Counted from the stretch's first letter, positions 24,059 to 33,207 are shown. The stretch: DNA of 64,000 nt from Bacteroidota bacterium (GCA_026391945.1 JAPLDA010000016.1:1-64000), one strand, 5' to 3'. The notes: a model not told the origin generated them from the letters alone. Translations and numbers: made by a program.

Positions 24059-24856
24059 ATGAATTATCTCCAGGCAATCATCCTTGCCATCATTGAAGGC
24101 ATCACAGAATTTTTACCGGTGTCGTCGACGGGCCACATGATCATCGGCTCTTCGGTGATGGGAATTGCCCAGCAGGAATTTACCAAAACCTTTACTGTTG
24201 CCATCCAGTTCGGAGCCATCTTATCGGTGATCGTTTTATACTGGAAGCGATTTTTTCAAAGTGCCGACTTCTACAAAAAACTCATCATCGCATTCATTCC
24301 GGCTGTACTGTTCGGTATACTTTTTAAAAAACAGATTAACCTGATGCTCGGCAATGTGATCGTGGTTGCCTGCAGTCTTTTGATTGGAGGAATCATTTTT
24401 TTACTGCTCGACAAATGGTTCCATCGTGCTGAAGAAAAAGGAAGCAATGAGTTGAATTCAGATGCATCCGCATTCAAAATCGGTTTGTTCCAGGTGATCG
24501 CCATGATTCCGGGCGTTTCCCGTTCAGCGGCTACCATCATTGGCGGACTCACTCAAAACCTGAACAAGCGTGCTGCTGCTGAATTTTCTTTCTTCCTCGC
24601 CGTTCCAACGATGTTTGCAGCCACCTGTAAAGAATTGTATGAGTTGTATAAAGAAGGCGGCGGCATATCACACGACCAGGTGAGTTTATTACTGGTGGGA
24701 AACGTAGTTGCTTTCGTGGTTGCTTTGATCGCCATCAGGGCATTCATCAGTTACCTTGTGCGACACGGTTTCAAAGTTTTCGGGTATTACCGCATCATCA
24801 TCGGGCTCACCATTTTGATTCTTCATTTTGTCGGGATTGAATTGAACATGCTCTAA
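24059..24856 (+). CDS. uppP: Undecaprenyl-diphosphatase
   Basis: UppP (BacA) removes a phosphate from undecaprenyl diphosphate so that the lipid carrier can be used again for peptidoglycan and O-antigen. The 265 residues carry the two signature motifs, [15 protein letters not shown] (14-28, with catalytic Glu and His) and [13 protein letters not shown] (about 149-161, with the catalytic Arg), within eight or so membrane helices. It is preceded by ftsX and DUF3098 and followed 10 nt later by truB, so DUF3098, uppP and truB look like one transcript. Confidence 0.95.
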   Translation: MNYLQAIILAIIEGITEFLPVSSTGHMIIGSSVMGIAQQEFTKTFTVAIQFGAILSVIVLYWKRFFQSADFYKKLIIAFIPAVLFGILFKKQINLMLGNVIVVACSLLIGGIIFLLLDKWFHRAEEKGSNELNSDASAFKIGLFQVIAMIPGVSRSAATIIGGLTQNLNKRAAAEFSFFLAVPTMFAATCKELYELYKEGGGISHDQVSLLLVGNVVAFVVALIAIRAFISYLVRHGFKVFGYYRIIIGLTILILHFVGIELNML

Positions 24857-24866
24857 TCTTTTCCCC

Positions 24867-25592
24867 ATGAAAAAAGATGACATCTACCTGATCGATAAGC
24901 CACTTCGCTGGACGTCCTTTGACGTGGTGAAAAAAATGAGGAACGTCCTCACATCGTTCGAAAAGCAACAATCCCCCGGAAGCGGAAAAAAAAATCAACT
25001 TGCTAAAGTCGGGCATGCAGGAACGCTGGATCCTCTTGCAACCGGTTTGCTTGTTGTATGCACGGGAAATTTTACAAAAAAAATCTCTGAAATTCAGGCA
25101 GCTGAGAAAGAATATACCGGCACCATCACCATTGGCGCAACAACACCTTCCTACGACCTCGAAACGGAAATTGACTCTACGGCTGATTTCAGTTTCGTCA
25201 CCGAAGAATTAATAAAAGCCACTGCTCAAAAATTTACCGGGACTCAACTCCAGATACCTCCTGCTCATTCTGCTGTAAAAATTGACGGACAACGGGCTTA
25301 TGATAAGGCAAGAAAAGGAGAAGTCGTCGAATTGAAGCCTAAGGAAGTCATTATCAGCGATTTTGAAATTACCCGGATTGATCTCCCACACATATATATA
25401 AGAGTAGTCTGCAGCAAAGGAACGTATATCCGCTCCCTCGCTCATGATTTTGGAAAAGAACTCGGTTGCGGGGCTCATCTTTCAAGCCTGGTGAGGACCA
25501 GGATTGGTGAATTTTTGCTGAAGAATGCTTTGACGATGGATGATTTTATCTTGAAATACAGATCAGAAACAACTTTACAGGCTCTGATGTAA
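24867..25592 (+). CDS. truB: tRNA pseudouridine(55) synthase
   Basis: TruB makes the pseudouridine at position 55 in the T loop of tRNAs. The 241-residue protein shows IDKPLRWTSFDVVKKMR (9-25), the catalytic Asp D55 in GHAGTLDPLATGLLVV, IPPAHSAVKIDGQRAYDKAR, and CSKGTYIRSLAHDFGKELG. It is somewhat shorter than the E. coli enzyme because the C-terminal PUA domain is reduced, as is usual in this phylum. It starts 10 nt after uppP. Confidence 0.95.
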   Translation: MKKDDIYLIDKPLRWTSFDVVKKMRNVLTSFEKQQSPGSGKKNQLAKVGHAGTLDPLATGLLVVCTGNFTKKISEIQAAEKEYTGTITIGATTPSYDLETEIDSTADFSFVTEELIKATAQKFTGTQLQIPPAHSAVKIDGQRAYDKARKGEVVELKPKEVIISDFEITRIDLPHIYIRVVCSKGTYIRSLAHDFGKELGCGAHLSSLVRTRIGEFLLKNALTMDDFILKYRSETTLQALM

Positions 25593-25622
25593 CCGTTCAG
25601 AATTTTTTATTTTAGAAAGTAC

Positions 25623-25653
25623 TTTACAAGGGCTTTTTGTTATATTATATTTG
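25623..25653 (+). promoter_or_regulatory. queA promoter TTTA-N19-TATATTTG
   Basis: TTTA (25623-25626) and TATATTTG (25646-25653) are exactly 19 nt apart. The queA ATG lies 48 nt downstream, leaving a short leader in which I see no riboswitch fold. Confidence 0.7.
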
Positions 25654-25701
25654 CGCCCCCTAATCGATTTTATCAGTTTTTGAGTTTCTAAACACCACGA
25701 A

Positions 25702-26751
25702 ATGAAATTATCCCAGTTTAAAATTCATGTTCCGGATTCCTTGATCGCGACTCACCCGGCTAAAACCCGCGGAGAATCGCGCCTGATGGTCATCGACCGG
25801 AAAACAGGAAAGATCGAACATAAGATTTTTAAAGACATTTTGAATTATTTCCATGATGGAGATACGATGGTGTTGAATAATACCCGTGTCTTTCCTGCCC
25901 GTTTGTATGGAAACAAAGAAAAGACCGGTGCCAAGATTGAAGTCTTCCTCCTCCGCGAGTTGAATCGTGAAAGCCGGTTATGGGATGTTTTGGTTGATCC
26001 TGCCCGTAAAATCAGGATTGGCAACAAACTTTATTTTGGGGATGATGATTTGCTTGTTGCTGAAGTCATTGACAACACCACTTCACGCGGGAGAACATTG
26101 CGTTTCCTTTTCGACGGAACGTATGATGAATTCAAAAAGACCATTACCGTACTCGGACATACACCCATTCCGAAGTACATCAAAAGAAAAGCTGAACCGG
26201 AAGATGTAGATCGCTACCAGACGGTTTTTGCCAAGCATGAAGGCGCTGTTGCCGCTCCGACTGCCGGTTTGCATTTTTCGATGGAACTCATGAAACGCCT
26301 GGAGTTAAAAGGCGTTCATTTCGCTGAACTCACACTGCATGTCGGGTTAGGAACATTTCGCCCTGTTGAAGTGGAAGATCTCACCAAACATAAAATGGAT
26401 TCGGAACAGGTAATCATCCCTGCCGAATGTTGTGAAGTCGTCAACCATGCAAAAGCGAAAAAGAAAAGAATCTGTGCAGTCGGAACAACTGCCATGCGGG
26501 CCATCGAGACTTCCGTTTCAACACAGGGAGAATTGAAGCCATTCGACGGGTGGACTAATAAATTTATTTTCCCTCCTTACGATTTCAGTGTTGCCAATTG
26601 CATGATCACCAATTTTCACATGCCCGAATCAACTTTGTTGATGATGGTAGCTGCCTTCGGAGGTTATGACCTGATCATGCAGGCCTACAAAACAGCCGTG
26701 AAAGAAAAATATAAATTTTACAGCTATGGTGATGCCATGTTGATCCTGTAA
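25702..26751 (+). CDS. queA: S-adenosylmethionine:tRNA ribosyltransferase-isomerase
   Basis: QueA moves the ribosyl part of SAM to preQ1 in tRNA to make epoxyqueuosine. The 349 residues match the family over the full length: [20 protein letters not shown] at the start, [12 protein letters not shown] (about 55-66), [20 protein letters not shown], then [11 protein letters not shown] and [19 protein letters not shown]. It has its own promoter and a strong terminator shared with pheS. Confidence 0.96.
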   Translation: MKLSQFKIHVPDSLIATHPAKTRGESRLMVIDRKTGKIEHKIFKDILNYFHDGDTMVLNNTRVFPARLYGNKEKTGAKIEVFLLRELNRESRLWDVLVDPARKIRIGNKLYFGDDDLLVAEVIDNTTSRGRTLRFLFDGTYDEFKKTITVLGHTPIPKYIKRKAEPEDVDRYQTVFAKHEGAVAAPTAGLHFSMELMKRLELKGVHFAELTLHVGLGTFRPVEVEDLTKHKMDSEQVIIPAECCEVVNHAKAKKKRICAVGTTAMRAIETSVSTQGELKPFDGWTNKFIFPPYDFSVANCMITNFHMPESTLLMMVAAFGGYDLIMQAYKTAVKEKYKFYSYGDAMLIL

Positions 26752-26765
26752 TTTCTTACATGAAT

Positions 26766-26803
26766 AAAAAAACCGTTGATCAGAAATGACCAACGGTTTT
26801 TTT
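26766..26803. terminator. Bidirectional terminator between queA and pheS
   Basis: A 13-bp perfect outer stem (AAAAAAACCGTTG / CAACGGTTTTTTT), extended by an inner TCA/TGA pair around a GAAA tetraloop, has T-runs on both strands. It serves the convergent genes queA and pheS. Confidence 0.92.
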
Positions 26804-26821
26804 ATGCCTGCATTTTTCCCG

Positions 26822-27874
26822 TCAGGAAGAAACAAACTGTTTCAGGAACCGGATATCGTTTTCAGAAAACAACCTCAGGTCTTTGACCTGGTATTTCAGC
26901 ATCGTAATCCGTTCAATGCCCATTCCGAAAGCATAACCTGAATATTTTTTTGAATCAATTTTGCAATTCTCCAGCACATTCGGATCCACCATTCCGCAGC
27001 CAAGAATTTCGACCCAACCGGTGTACTTGCAAACATTGCATCCTTTGCCTCTGCAAATGTTGCAGGAGATGTCCATTTCGGCCGACGGTTCGGTGAATGG
27101 AAAGTAAGAAGGACGGAGCCTGATTTTTGTATCCGCGCTGAACATCTCTTTTGCAAAATAGAGCAGGGTTTGTTTGAGATCGGCAAATGAAACTCCTTCA
27201 TCAATATACAATCCTTCAACCTGGTGGAAGAAACAATGCGCACGCGCTGATATCGCTTCATTCCTGTACACTCGTCCCGGGGCGAGAATGCGGATCGGAG
27301 GTTTTGAGGTTTCCATAATCCGCACCTGCACAGAAGAAGTATGAGTACGCAAGGCCATGTCCTGGCTATTTGATGCCGGTGAAATGCCACCTCCTTTTCC
27401 TCCGACAAAAAAAGTATCCTGCATATCGCGGGCAGGATGATTTTCAGGAAAGTTGAGAGCGGAGAAATTGTGCCAGTCATCTTCAATTTCCGGTCCGTCG
27501 GCAACCGTAAAACCAACCTGTGAAAAGATCTCAATAATTCTTCTCCGTACAATTGAGATTGGATGACGCGCACCCGGTTCATGCGGTTCTGCCGGAAGTG
27601 AAAGATCGGTGGTTTCAGATTCTCCCGAATCGGAACCGGCTTCCAGGATACCTGCGAAAGAATTCAGTTTCTCTTCTGCTTTTATTTTTAGTTCGTTCAC
27701 CATTCTCCCGAAATCTTTTCTCAGCTCCGGCTGAATGTTTTTCATTTCGGCAAAAAGATCGGCAAGCGCACTTTTTTTCCCCAGGAATTTCATGCGGAAT
27801 ATCTCCACCTGCTCCTTTGTAACGGCATTGAAACCGTCAATCTCAGAAATTATTTTTTTTATTCTATCGTCCAT
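26822..27874 (-). CDS. pheS: Phenylalanyl-tRNA synthetase alpha subunit
   Basis: PheS is the catalytic alpha subunit of the alpha2-beta2 enzyme that charges tRNA-Phe. The 350 residues begin with the coiled-coil arm (about 1-85), followed by the class II core: RHPISIVRRRIIEIFSQVGF (motif 1), ALRTHTSSVQVRIME, FFHQVEGLYIDEGVSFADLK (motif 2), and GFAFGMGIERITMLKY-like motif 3 near the end (YAFGMGIERITMLKY). A zinc-like CNICRGKGCNVC cluster lies near 285-296, as in related PheS proteins. pheT is not adjacent. Confidence 0.96.
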   Translation of the reverse strand: MDDRIKKIISEIDGFNAVTKEQVEIFRMKFLGKKSALADLFAEMKNIQPELRKDFGRMVNELKIKAEEKLNSFAGILEAGSDSGESETTDLSLPAEPHEPGARHPISIVRRRIIEIFSQVGFTVADGPEIEDDWHNFSALNFPENHPARDMQDTFFVGGKGGGISPASNSQDMALRTHTSSVQVRIMETSKPPIRILAPGRVYRNEAISARAHCFFHQVEGLYIDEGVSFADLKQTLLYFAKEMFSADTKIRLRPSYFPFTEPSAEMDISCNICRGKGCNVCKYTGWVEILGCGMVDPNVLENCKIDSKKYSGYAFGMGIERITMLKYQVKDLRLFSENDIRFLKQFVSS

Positions 27875-27891
27875 GATGGCAATGAAAATAA

Positions 27892-28584
27892 TTATTGAAT
27901 CAATTTCATTTTCATCCTCACATCCTGAACCGGTCGGTCGCCGGGAGCCGTTTTCACGGCCGCAATTTTATCAATCACATCCAACCCATTGATGACCTCT
28001 CCATACACCGTATAGTTCTGATCGAGGAAAGGAGTGCCTCCAATGGTAGTCATGATTTCCCTTTGTTTGGCTGACAACTTCATGCCGCGCTGCATTTCAA
28101 ACATATTGAGTTGCTCGTTGGAAAGTACTTGTCCCTGTACAATATAAAACTGGCAACCGCTCGATGCCTTTTCAGGATTATCTGTTCTGGCGGCACACAA
28201 GGCTCCCTTCTTATGAAAAATAGTGTCCACAAATTCCGCAGGGATGGTATAGCCGACATCTCCGTTTCCGAGCATGACTCCCGGCGATGCATTTTTTGAC
28301 TGCGGATCTCCACCCTGGATCATGAAATTCCGGATGACCCGGTGAAACAGGAGGCTGTCATAAAACCCCTGCTGAACCAGTTTCACAAAATTATCACGGT
28401 GTTTGGGAGTTGAATTATACAATTTCACCGTCATATCGCCGAATTCTGTACTGATCAGTACCTTGTATTCCCTTTTTAAAGTATCAGTAGCAGGGCTCAC
28501 ATGTTCAGATTTTTTTTCCTGTGCGAATGCTGTAGCTACCAGGCTTGAAACGATGATGCTAAAAACAATTGCTTTCTTTCTCAT
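27892..28584 (-). CDS. Exported cyclophilin-type peptidyl-prolyl isomerase
   Basis: This 230-residue isomerase catalyses cis-trans change at proline bonds. A signal peptide (RKKAIVFSIIVSSLVATAFA) places it in the periplasm. The cyclophilin domain covers about 42-228, with FGDMTVKLYNSTPKHRDNFV, the active-site FHRVIRNFMIQGGDPQ (catalytic Arg), and an ASSGCQFYIV block. A loop of about 30 residues is inserted (NEQLNMFEMQRGMKLSAKQR), as in other Bacteroidota homologues. It starts 18 nt upstream side of pheS on the same strand and may be read with it. Confidence 0.93.
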   Translation of the reverse strand: MRKKAIVFSIIVSSLVATAFAQEKKSEHVSPATDTLKREYKVLISTEFGDMTVKLYNSTPKHRDNFVKLVQQGFYDSLLFHRVIRNFMIQGGDPQSKNASPGVMLGNGDVGYTIPAEFVDTIFHKKGALCAARTDNPEKASSGCQFYIVQGQVLSNEQLNMFEMQRGMKLSAKQREIMTTIGGTPFLDQNYTVYGEVINGLDVIDKIAAVKTAPGDRPVQDVRMKMKLIQ

Positions 28585-28716
28585 TTTATTCTTATTTTTG
28601 TTTTAAATTAACCGGGGCAATATTAGCTAAATTCAATTTAATCTTATACGATCCGGTAAAGAAATCCGGCCGGAGAAAGCAGCAGTTCAATTGACGCCTT
28701 GTTAAATACAGTTCTT

Positions 28717-29085
28717 ATGAACAGAATCAGAAAAATATTCATGTGGATGACAGGTGTTGCCATAGCGGCGACATTCATTTCATTCGCATTGTCATCCTGT
28801 AAGAAAACAGAAGAAACAAAAGCATTCATCACCGTGAATGATTCGATCGGAAATCCTGTGGAAGGTGCATCGGTTACCCTTTGGCAGGACACCGCTGTAA
28901 ACCAGGTAACGAATAACAAAGCCATTATCCGGGTTACCAAGACCACCGATTCAGGCGGAGGAGCAGAATTTGTTTTCGCCCTGGAGGCTTACCTGAACAT
29001 CACTGCTCAGAAAGGGAACAAAACGGCACACGGATTTGTCCGGCTGAAAGAACATGAAACGGTAAATCAAACCATCCACTTTTAG
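28717..29085 (+). CDS. Small lipoprotein with carboxypeptidase-like beta domain
   Basis: The 122-residue protein starting at the ATG 28717 has a lipoprotein signal with the lipid-bearing Cys at 28 (ALSSC followed by KK), so it should be anchored in the outer or inner membrane. The rest (FITVNDSIGNPVEGASVTLW and FVRLKEHETVNQTIHF) looks like one beta-sandwich of the carboxypeptidase regulatory or invasin-like type. No function can be assigned. Its 3' end overlaps the convergent gene by 4 nt. The upstream TTG-start extension to 28699 is not needed. Confidence 0.72.
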   Translation: MNRIRKIFMWMTGVAIAATFISFALSSCKKTEETKAFITVNDSIGNPVEGASVTLWQDTAVNQVTNNKAIIRVTKTTDSGGGAEFVFALEAYLNITAQKGNKTAHGFVRLKEHETVNQTIHF

Positions 29086-29426
29086 TTGTTTTCAAAATAC
29101 AGAAGCACGGCCTGCTTCAGTAAAATATCCTGCTCTTTCAGACTCAGTACCGGCAATGGCTTTAGTAGTTTCCAATGCGGCCAGCCTTCTTCATCGAGGC
29201 CAGCCAATTCGTAATAATCAAACTGGCTTAACAACCGGCAGGTTGCAATGTGCATGAGGTCCTGTTTTTCGTCTTTGGAAAATTTCTGCGGGCCTCTTCC
29301 AAGTTCCTGTACGCCGATCAGGAAAATAACGGCCTGAAGGTCGGGTTGTTCACCAAACCTATCGGCTAAATTCGCTGTCAGCATTTCCCAGCTTTTTTTT
29401 AATTGTGATAATTCCTGTTCTTCCAT
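29082..29426 (-). CDS. Conserved hypothetical protein
   Basis: This 114-residue soluble protein (MEEQELSQLKKSWEML...) is helical at the start and has a compact centre (LADRFGEQPDLQAVIFLIGV, then QELGRGPQKFSKDEKQDLMH) with a conserved-looking ELAGLDEEGWPHW segment. I have seen this family as hypothetical in Bacteroidota and know of no function. The ATG at 29426 is preferred to one three codons upstream. It is divergent from the VWA gene, whose promoter begins 11 nt from this start. Confidence 0.7.
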   Translation of the reverse strand: MEEQELSQLKKSWEMLTANLADRFGEQPDLQAVIFLIGVQELGRGPQKFSKDEKQDLMHIATCRLLSQFDYYELAGLDEEGWPHWKLLKPLPVLSLKEQDILLKQAVLLYFENN

Positions 29427-29436
29427 CCGGAACAAA

Positions 29437-29467
29437 TTTACAAAGAAGAAACAGATGATTACTTTTG
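29437..29467 (+). promoter_or_regulatory. Promoter TTTA-N19-TACTTTTG of the VWA gene
   Basis: TTTA (29437-29440) and TACTTTTG (29460-29467) are 19 nt apart. The in-frame TTG at 29465 belongs to this -7 box. The true ATG is at 29474, which would make the transcript nearly leaderless. Confidence 0.65.
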
Positions 29468-29473
29468 CATGCT

Positions 29474-30661
29474 ATGATTCGTTGTTTTGCCGGTCGGCTT
29501 ATTCGGTTATTCGTTGGAAAAACTTCCTTCTCTTTTGTTCTGTCCATTTTTTTTTCCCTTCCTGTTTCATTTGCACAGGAAAAAACCACGCCGGTAGAAA
29601 TTGTTTTCTGCATCGACCTGAGTGCAAGTACCAACGGCATCCTCGACCGGTTCCGGGATCATCTCTGGGATTATGTTCATTTCTTTGATCAATGTTCTCC
29701 AAAAGGAAATTTCAAAATCGGGTTCGTTGCCTTTTCGAGGCCCAGTTACAAACGTGAAAACAGTTACGTGAAAGTGATACAGGATCTTTCGGATGATTAC
29801 GAGTCATTGAGCCACGAATTGCTTCAGATCAAATCAACGATTGAAAAAGGCGACCAGTTTGTAGGAGCAGCCCTCACGGTATGTGCAAAAAATATTTCCT
29901 GGTCGAAAGACTCCGGTGCATTAAAAATCGTTTTCCTGGTTGGCAACGGCATGGCGAACACCGGTGAGGTCGGCTATGAGAAACCAGCCATGGAGCTTGC
30001 TGCAAAAGGGGTCATCATCAATTCCATTTATTGTCTTGAGCCGGCTTCTGCTTTTGAAAAAAGAGGATGGGAACGGATCGCTGAAATCGGGAACGGAAAA
30101 TTCAACATCATCGACATCAAGAATGTGTACTATGAAAGCCTTCATGGTTTCGACATTGATAAATTTCATTCCCTGAATAAGAAGTTCAACGACACGTACC
30201 TGTATTACGGCAAAGGCGGGTTTACACACTGGAGGCTGCAGTGCCAGGAAGACGATTACATGTACACGTACAATACAGAAGGGTATCGCTACCGGGTTCA
30301 GTATAAATTGTCGAATCATTACCAGCAAAAAAATTCCGATTGGGACCTGGTTGATTTGCATTATAAGGATGCTGAACAGGTTTACAGGCAGGACAGGCTA
30401 ACCATGCCTGATACGTTAAAAAACATGACATCGGAAGACATCAGGGCTTTCGTCATCTTCAATAAATACCAGCGAAAGCTCCTGGCAAGGAAAATAACCC
30501 GGATGATCACGGAGAGGGAAGAAAAAGAAAAGGCTGAAGGAAGGATCGTAAAAAAAACCATGAATACCCTTGATATTATTTCCATCAATACACTGAGGGA
30601 CCTGCTCGTGGAAAAAGGATACATCCTACCGGAAGAATCTTCTGAAGAAATAAAAAACTGA
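29474..30661 (+). CDS. Secreted von Willebrand factor A domain protein
   Basis: This 395-residue protein has a signal peptide ending about VSFAQ and a VWA domain at about 35-240. The metal site (MIDAS) pattern DLSAS is visible in VEIVFCIDLSASTNG, with strand FKIGFVAFSRPSY and later LKIVFLVGNGM. After it comes a beta-rich part with a conserved YYGKGGFTHWRLQCQ, then a helical Lys/Glu-rich end. It probably binds a protein partner through the metal site. The gene ends 3 nt before the TerB/J-domain gene, so the two form an operon, probably with cvpA. Confidence 0.83.
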   Translation: MIRCFAGRLIRLFVGKTSFSFVLSIFFSLPVSFAQEKTTPVEIVFCIDLSASTNGILDRFRDHLWDYVHFFDQCSPKGNFKIGFVAFSRPSYKRENSYVKVIQDLSDDYESLSHELLQIKSTIEKGDQFVGAALTVCAKNISWSKDSGALKIVFLVGNGMANTGEVGYEKPAMELAAKGVIINSIYCLEPASAFEKRGWERIAEIGNGKFNIIDIKNVYYESLHGFDIDKFHSLNKKFNDTYLYYGKGGFTHWRLQCQEDDYMYTYNTEGYRYRVQYKLSNHYQQKNSDWDLVDLHYKDAEQVYRQDRLTMPDTLKNMTSEDIRAFVIFNKYQRKLLARKITRMITEREEKEKAEGRIVKKTMNTLDIISINTLRDLLVEKGYILPEESSEEIKN

Positions 30662-30664
30662 TGT

Positions 30665-31381
30665 ATGTCGCAATGGAATAAATGGATAGCAGGAGCTTTG
30701 GGATGGGCCATGGGCGGACCCATCGGCGGCATCCTCGGCTTTGCACTGGGAGCCATTTCTGAAGATGGAGGCAAATCGTACCGTCCGGGGAAAGATGCCC
30801 TGCCCAACGATTTCAGCGCGGCGTTGCTGGTGCTTTGTGCTGCCGTGATGAAAGCCGATAACCGGCTGATGAAAACGGAGCTGGAATTTATCCGGCAGTT
30901 TTTTGTACGTCAATTTGGTGCAGAGATCACCCGGCAACGAATGCTTCTCCTTCGGGAAATCCTGAAACAGCCAATTCCGCTTGCTGAAGTATGTGAGCAG
31001 ATCAAACACAACATTGATTCGTCATCGAGACTGCAACTCCTGCACCTTCTTTTTGGAATTGCAGCGGCTGATGGAAATGTAAATGAGGATGAAATAAAAG
31101 TCTTAAAAGAAATTGCCTGGCGTACCGGGATTAATGAGCGCGACTTCATGAGCCTTCAGAACATGTTTGTCCGCGATACGGACTCGGCTTATAAAATTCT
31201 TGAAATTGAAAAATCCTCTTCGGAAGAAGAAATAAAAAAAGCATACCGGAAAATGGCCATGAAATATCATCCTGACAAAGTACAGCACCTGGGCAGTGAA
31301 TACGAAAAAAATGCACAGGAAAAATTCAGGAAGATCAATGAAGCCTATGAACAAATTAAAAAGGAAAGAGGCATGATTTAG
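30665..31381 (+). CDS. TerB-like and J-domain co-chaperone (DjlA-like)
   Basis: This 238-residue protein has a Gly-rich N-terminal helix that may sit in the membrane ([20 protein letters not shown]), a TerB-like helical domain (about 45-165, with [18 protein letters not shown] and [20 protein letters not shown], both with acidic metal-type loops), and a C-terminal J domain (174-238) with the HPD motif at 202-204. This is the layout of DjlA, which stimulates DnaK ATPase at the membrane. It lies 3 nt after the VWA gene and 56 nt before cvpA. Confidence 0.9.
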   Translation: MSQWNKWIAGALGWAMGGPIGGILGFALGAISEDGGKSYRPGKDALPNDFSAALLVLCAAVMKADNRLMKTELEFIRQFFVRQFGAEITRQRMLLLREILKQPIPLAEVCEQIKHNIDSSSRLQLLHLLFGIAAADGNVNEDEIKVLKEIAWRTGINERDFMSLQNMFVRDTDSAYKILEIEKSSSEEEIKKAYRKMAMKYHPDKVQHLGSEYEKNAQEKFRKINEAYEQIKKERGMI

Positions 31382-31437
31382 CCGGCACGATGACCTCTTG
31401 TAAAACAAACCATACCATCACCTCATAACCAGTTGCA

Positions 31438-31962
31438 TTGAATTACATTGACATCATTCTCGCGGTTCTTTTATTAACCGGCCTGGTCCGGGGTTTTATG
31501 AAAGGGTTTGTTTTCGAAATCGCTGTGCTCGGGGCATTTTTTCTCGGCATGTTTGCGGGATTTCATTTTGCCTACGTGGTTCAGCCCTGGCTTTTGAAGA
31601 TCGGGAAGATGAATCCACAGACGCTTTCCTTTATTTCTTTTATCACCGTGTTCATCCTCGTGTCGGTTGGAATATTTTTTCTTGCCAAACTGTTTGAAGG
31701 ACTCATCAACATAGCGGCTTTGGGAATCTTCAACAAAATCCTGGGAGCCGTTTTCGGGTTATTGAAATATGCTTTTGTCATCAGCCTGGTACTTTATTTT
31801 TTTAACCGTGTGGATACGCAGTACCATTATGTTTCTGCAGATGCCAAGGCCGAATCGCATCTCTATTACCCGGTGCTGAAACTATCACCGGTTCTCCTTC
31901 CGGTGCTGGAAGAAATCAGGAAAGATGCCGGAGAAAAAATCAACAGGGATATCAAAAAGTGA
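31438..31962 (+). CDS. CvpA family membrane protein (TTG start)
   Basis: This 174-residue protein has four membrane helices, beginning NYIDIILAVLLLTGLVRGFM with the family's GxxxG-like KGFVFEIAVLGAFF. It matches the CvpA family over the full length. CvpA was linked in E. coli to colicin V production and more widely to envelope function. The only suitable start is TTG at 31438; the next Met is deep in helix 1. It ends the VWA-TerB/J-CvpA run. Confidence 0.87.
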   Translation: MNYIDIILAVLLLTGLVRGFMKGFVFEIAVLGAFFLGMFAGFHFAYVVQPWLLKIGKMNPQTLSFISFITVFILVSVGIFFLAKLFEGLINIAALGIFNKILGAVFGLLKYAFVISLVLYFFNRVDTQYHYVSADAKAESHLYYPVLKLSPVLLPVLEEIRKDAGEKINRDIKK

Positions 31963-31973
31963 ACACGTGACCC

Positions 31974-32984
31974 TCACCTGAAAATTTCATTTGCGTTACG
32001 GAATGTAAGTACTCCATCTTTTTCTTCGGCAAGATCAAACGGATCGTCTTCCAGGAGCATGAAACTATCCAGGTCGGCGTAATCGGCCAGCGAACAAACA
32101 CTCATGGCCGATGCAATTCCCAGTGTTGTTTCCACCATGCAGCCAACCATCGTTTGCAGGTGATGTTCTTTGGCGAGCTTTAACAAACGGATGGCATTCC
32201 AATACGCGCCCGCCTTCATCAGTTTGATGTTCACGCCATCGAACATTTTTTTTAATTCCGGGAAATCGGCATCGGCGGTGATCGACTCATCAGCAAATAA
32301 CCGGAAGGGTGTATGCTTCTTCAGGTAAACGGCTTCTTCAGTCATGGATGAAGGCAGTGGCTGTTCGATGAATTCCACCTGCTTCTTTTTTATCTTTTCC
32401 AAAAAATGAATGCAATCCTCCACATCCCTGAATGCTTCGTTGGCATCCACGATGATAGGCTGCACGCAAAACCTGCTGAGGCAATCAACTGCATCCATGC
32501 CGGACTCCGAGTCAATTTTTATTTTGACATAAGGAAAACGTTTCAGCAAATGATCCTCATAAAACCGTTTCATGTTCCCGGTATCCATGATCGGGATAGA
32601 ATAAGATGTCGGGATGGATAATCGAGGCTGAACACCGAGTATTTCAAAAATAGTTTTTCCATTCTTCAGGCATTCACAATGCGTGTAAGCAGATTCGATG
32701 GCAAACCGGAGTGCATGGGAATACTCAGAGGCATTCCATACCTCCTGCAGCTGTTGCATGGAATTTATTTCTTCCGGTTTTTGATGAAGGAACCGGGCGA
32801 ACTGAACGAGGAGTTCATCGGGCGATTCATGGTAACGCACGTTCGGCGCCGCTTCTCCTGCCCCGACAGAGTTTCCGTCGGAAACACGAACGATGAGATT
32901 GTTTTTCTGATCGGAAGCATTCCTGGAAATCTTCCAGGTGTATTTCAGATCCAGGACTATTTTTTCAACCTGCCAGTGAAGCAT
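31974..32984 (-). CDS. Dipeptide epimerase (enolase superfamily)
   Basis: The 336-residue protein belongs to the mandelate racemase/muconate lactonizing group. The active-site residues are in the expected order: the KxK pair in YVKIKIDSES, metal ligands in IVDANEAF (Asp), VEFIEQPL (Glu) and LFADES (Asp), and the second catalytic Lys in VNIKLMKAG. The DxD-like end SFMLLEDDPF fits L-Ala-D/L-Glu epimerases, which recycle murein peptides. The exact dipeptide is inferred. The ATG at 32984 (MLHWQVEK) is chosen; an extension to 33038 would run into the terminator of the small upstream gene. Confidence 0.9.
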   Translation of the reverse strand: MLHWQVEKIVLDLKYTWKISRNASDQKNNLIVRVSDGNSVGAGEAAPNVRYHESPDELLVQFARFLHQKPEEINSMQQLQEVWNASEYSHALRFAIESAYTHCECLKNGKTIFEILGVQPRLSIPTSYSIPIMDTGNMKRFYEDHLLKRFPYVKIKIDSESGMDAVDCLSRFCVQPIIVDANEAFRDVEDCIHFLEKIKKKQVEFIEQPLPSSMTEEAVYLKKHTPFRLFADESITADADFPELKKMFDGVNIKLMKAGAYWNAIRLLKLAKEHHLQTMVGCMVETTLGIASAMSVCSLADYADLDSFMLLEDDPFDLAEEKDGVLTFRNANEIFR

Positions 32985-33037
32985 GGTGTTTATGTTGATT
33001 GGGTTTGAGAATGGAAAACAAATAACGGTATAAAACA

Positions 33038-33068
33038 AAACACCCCAACTCGTGGAGCCGGGGTGTTT
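33038..33068 (-). terminator. Terminator of the Lys/Ala microprotein gene
   Basis: A 9-bp perfect stem (AAACACCCC / GGGGTGTTT) is followed on the minus strand by a TGTTTTATA tract. It lies 31 nt after the microprotein stop codon. A second small hairpin, ACCCGCC/GGCGGGT, lies between them at 33073-33089. Confidence 0.85.
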
Positions 33069-33098
33069 GCAGACCCGCCGAGGCGGGGTAAGCAGAGC

Positions 33099-33167
33099 TT
33101 ACTTTCTTTTCTTAGCAGCTTTTTTAGCTTTCTTAGCTTTCTTAGCGGCTTTTTTTGCTTTTGCCAT
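33099..33167 (-). CDS. 22-residue Lys/Ala-rich microprotein (histone H1-tail-like)
   Basis: The frame ATG GCA AAA GCA ... AAG TAA encodes 22 residues made only of Met, Ala, Lys and one Arg: MAKAKKAAKKAKKAKK followed by AAKKRK. Fourteen of them are basic. The AKKAAKK repeats resemble the tails of eukaryotic H1 and of bacterial H1-like proteins (Hc1, AlgP type), so a DNA- or RNA-binding or compacting role is likely but inferred. It has its own -7 box at 33200-33207 and a strong terminator at 33038-33068, which make it a complete transcription unit and argue against chance. It may equally be a leader peptide. It lies between the epimerase gene and a 520-nt gap. Confidence 0.72.
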   Translation of the reverse strand: MAKAKKAAKKAKKAKKAAKKRK

Positions 33168-33199
33168 AGTTTTTAGTTTTTAATTTGTTATTGATTATT

Positions 33200-33207
33200 C
33201 AAACATA
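33200..33207 (-). promoter_or_regulatory. -7 box (TATGTTTG) of the microprotein gene
   Basis: On the minus strand TATGTTTG fits the consensus and ends 32 nt before the ATG at 33167. The -33 region is AT-rich without a clear TTTG. Confidence 0.55.
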
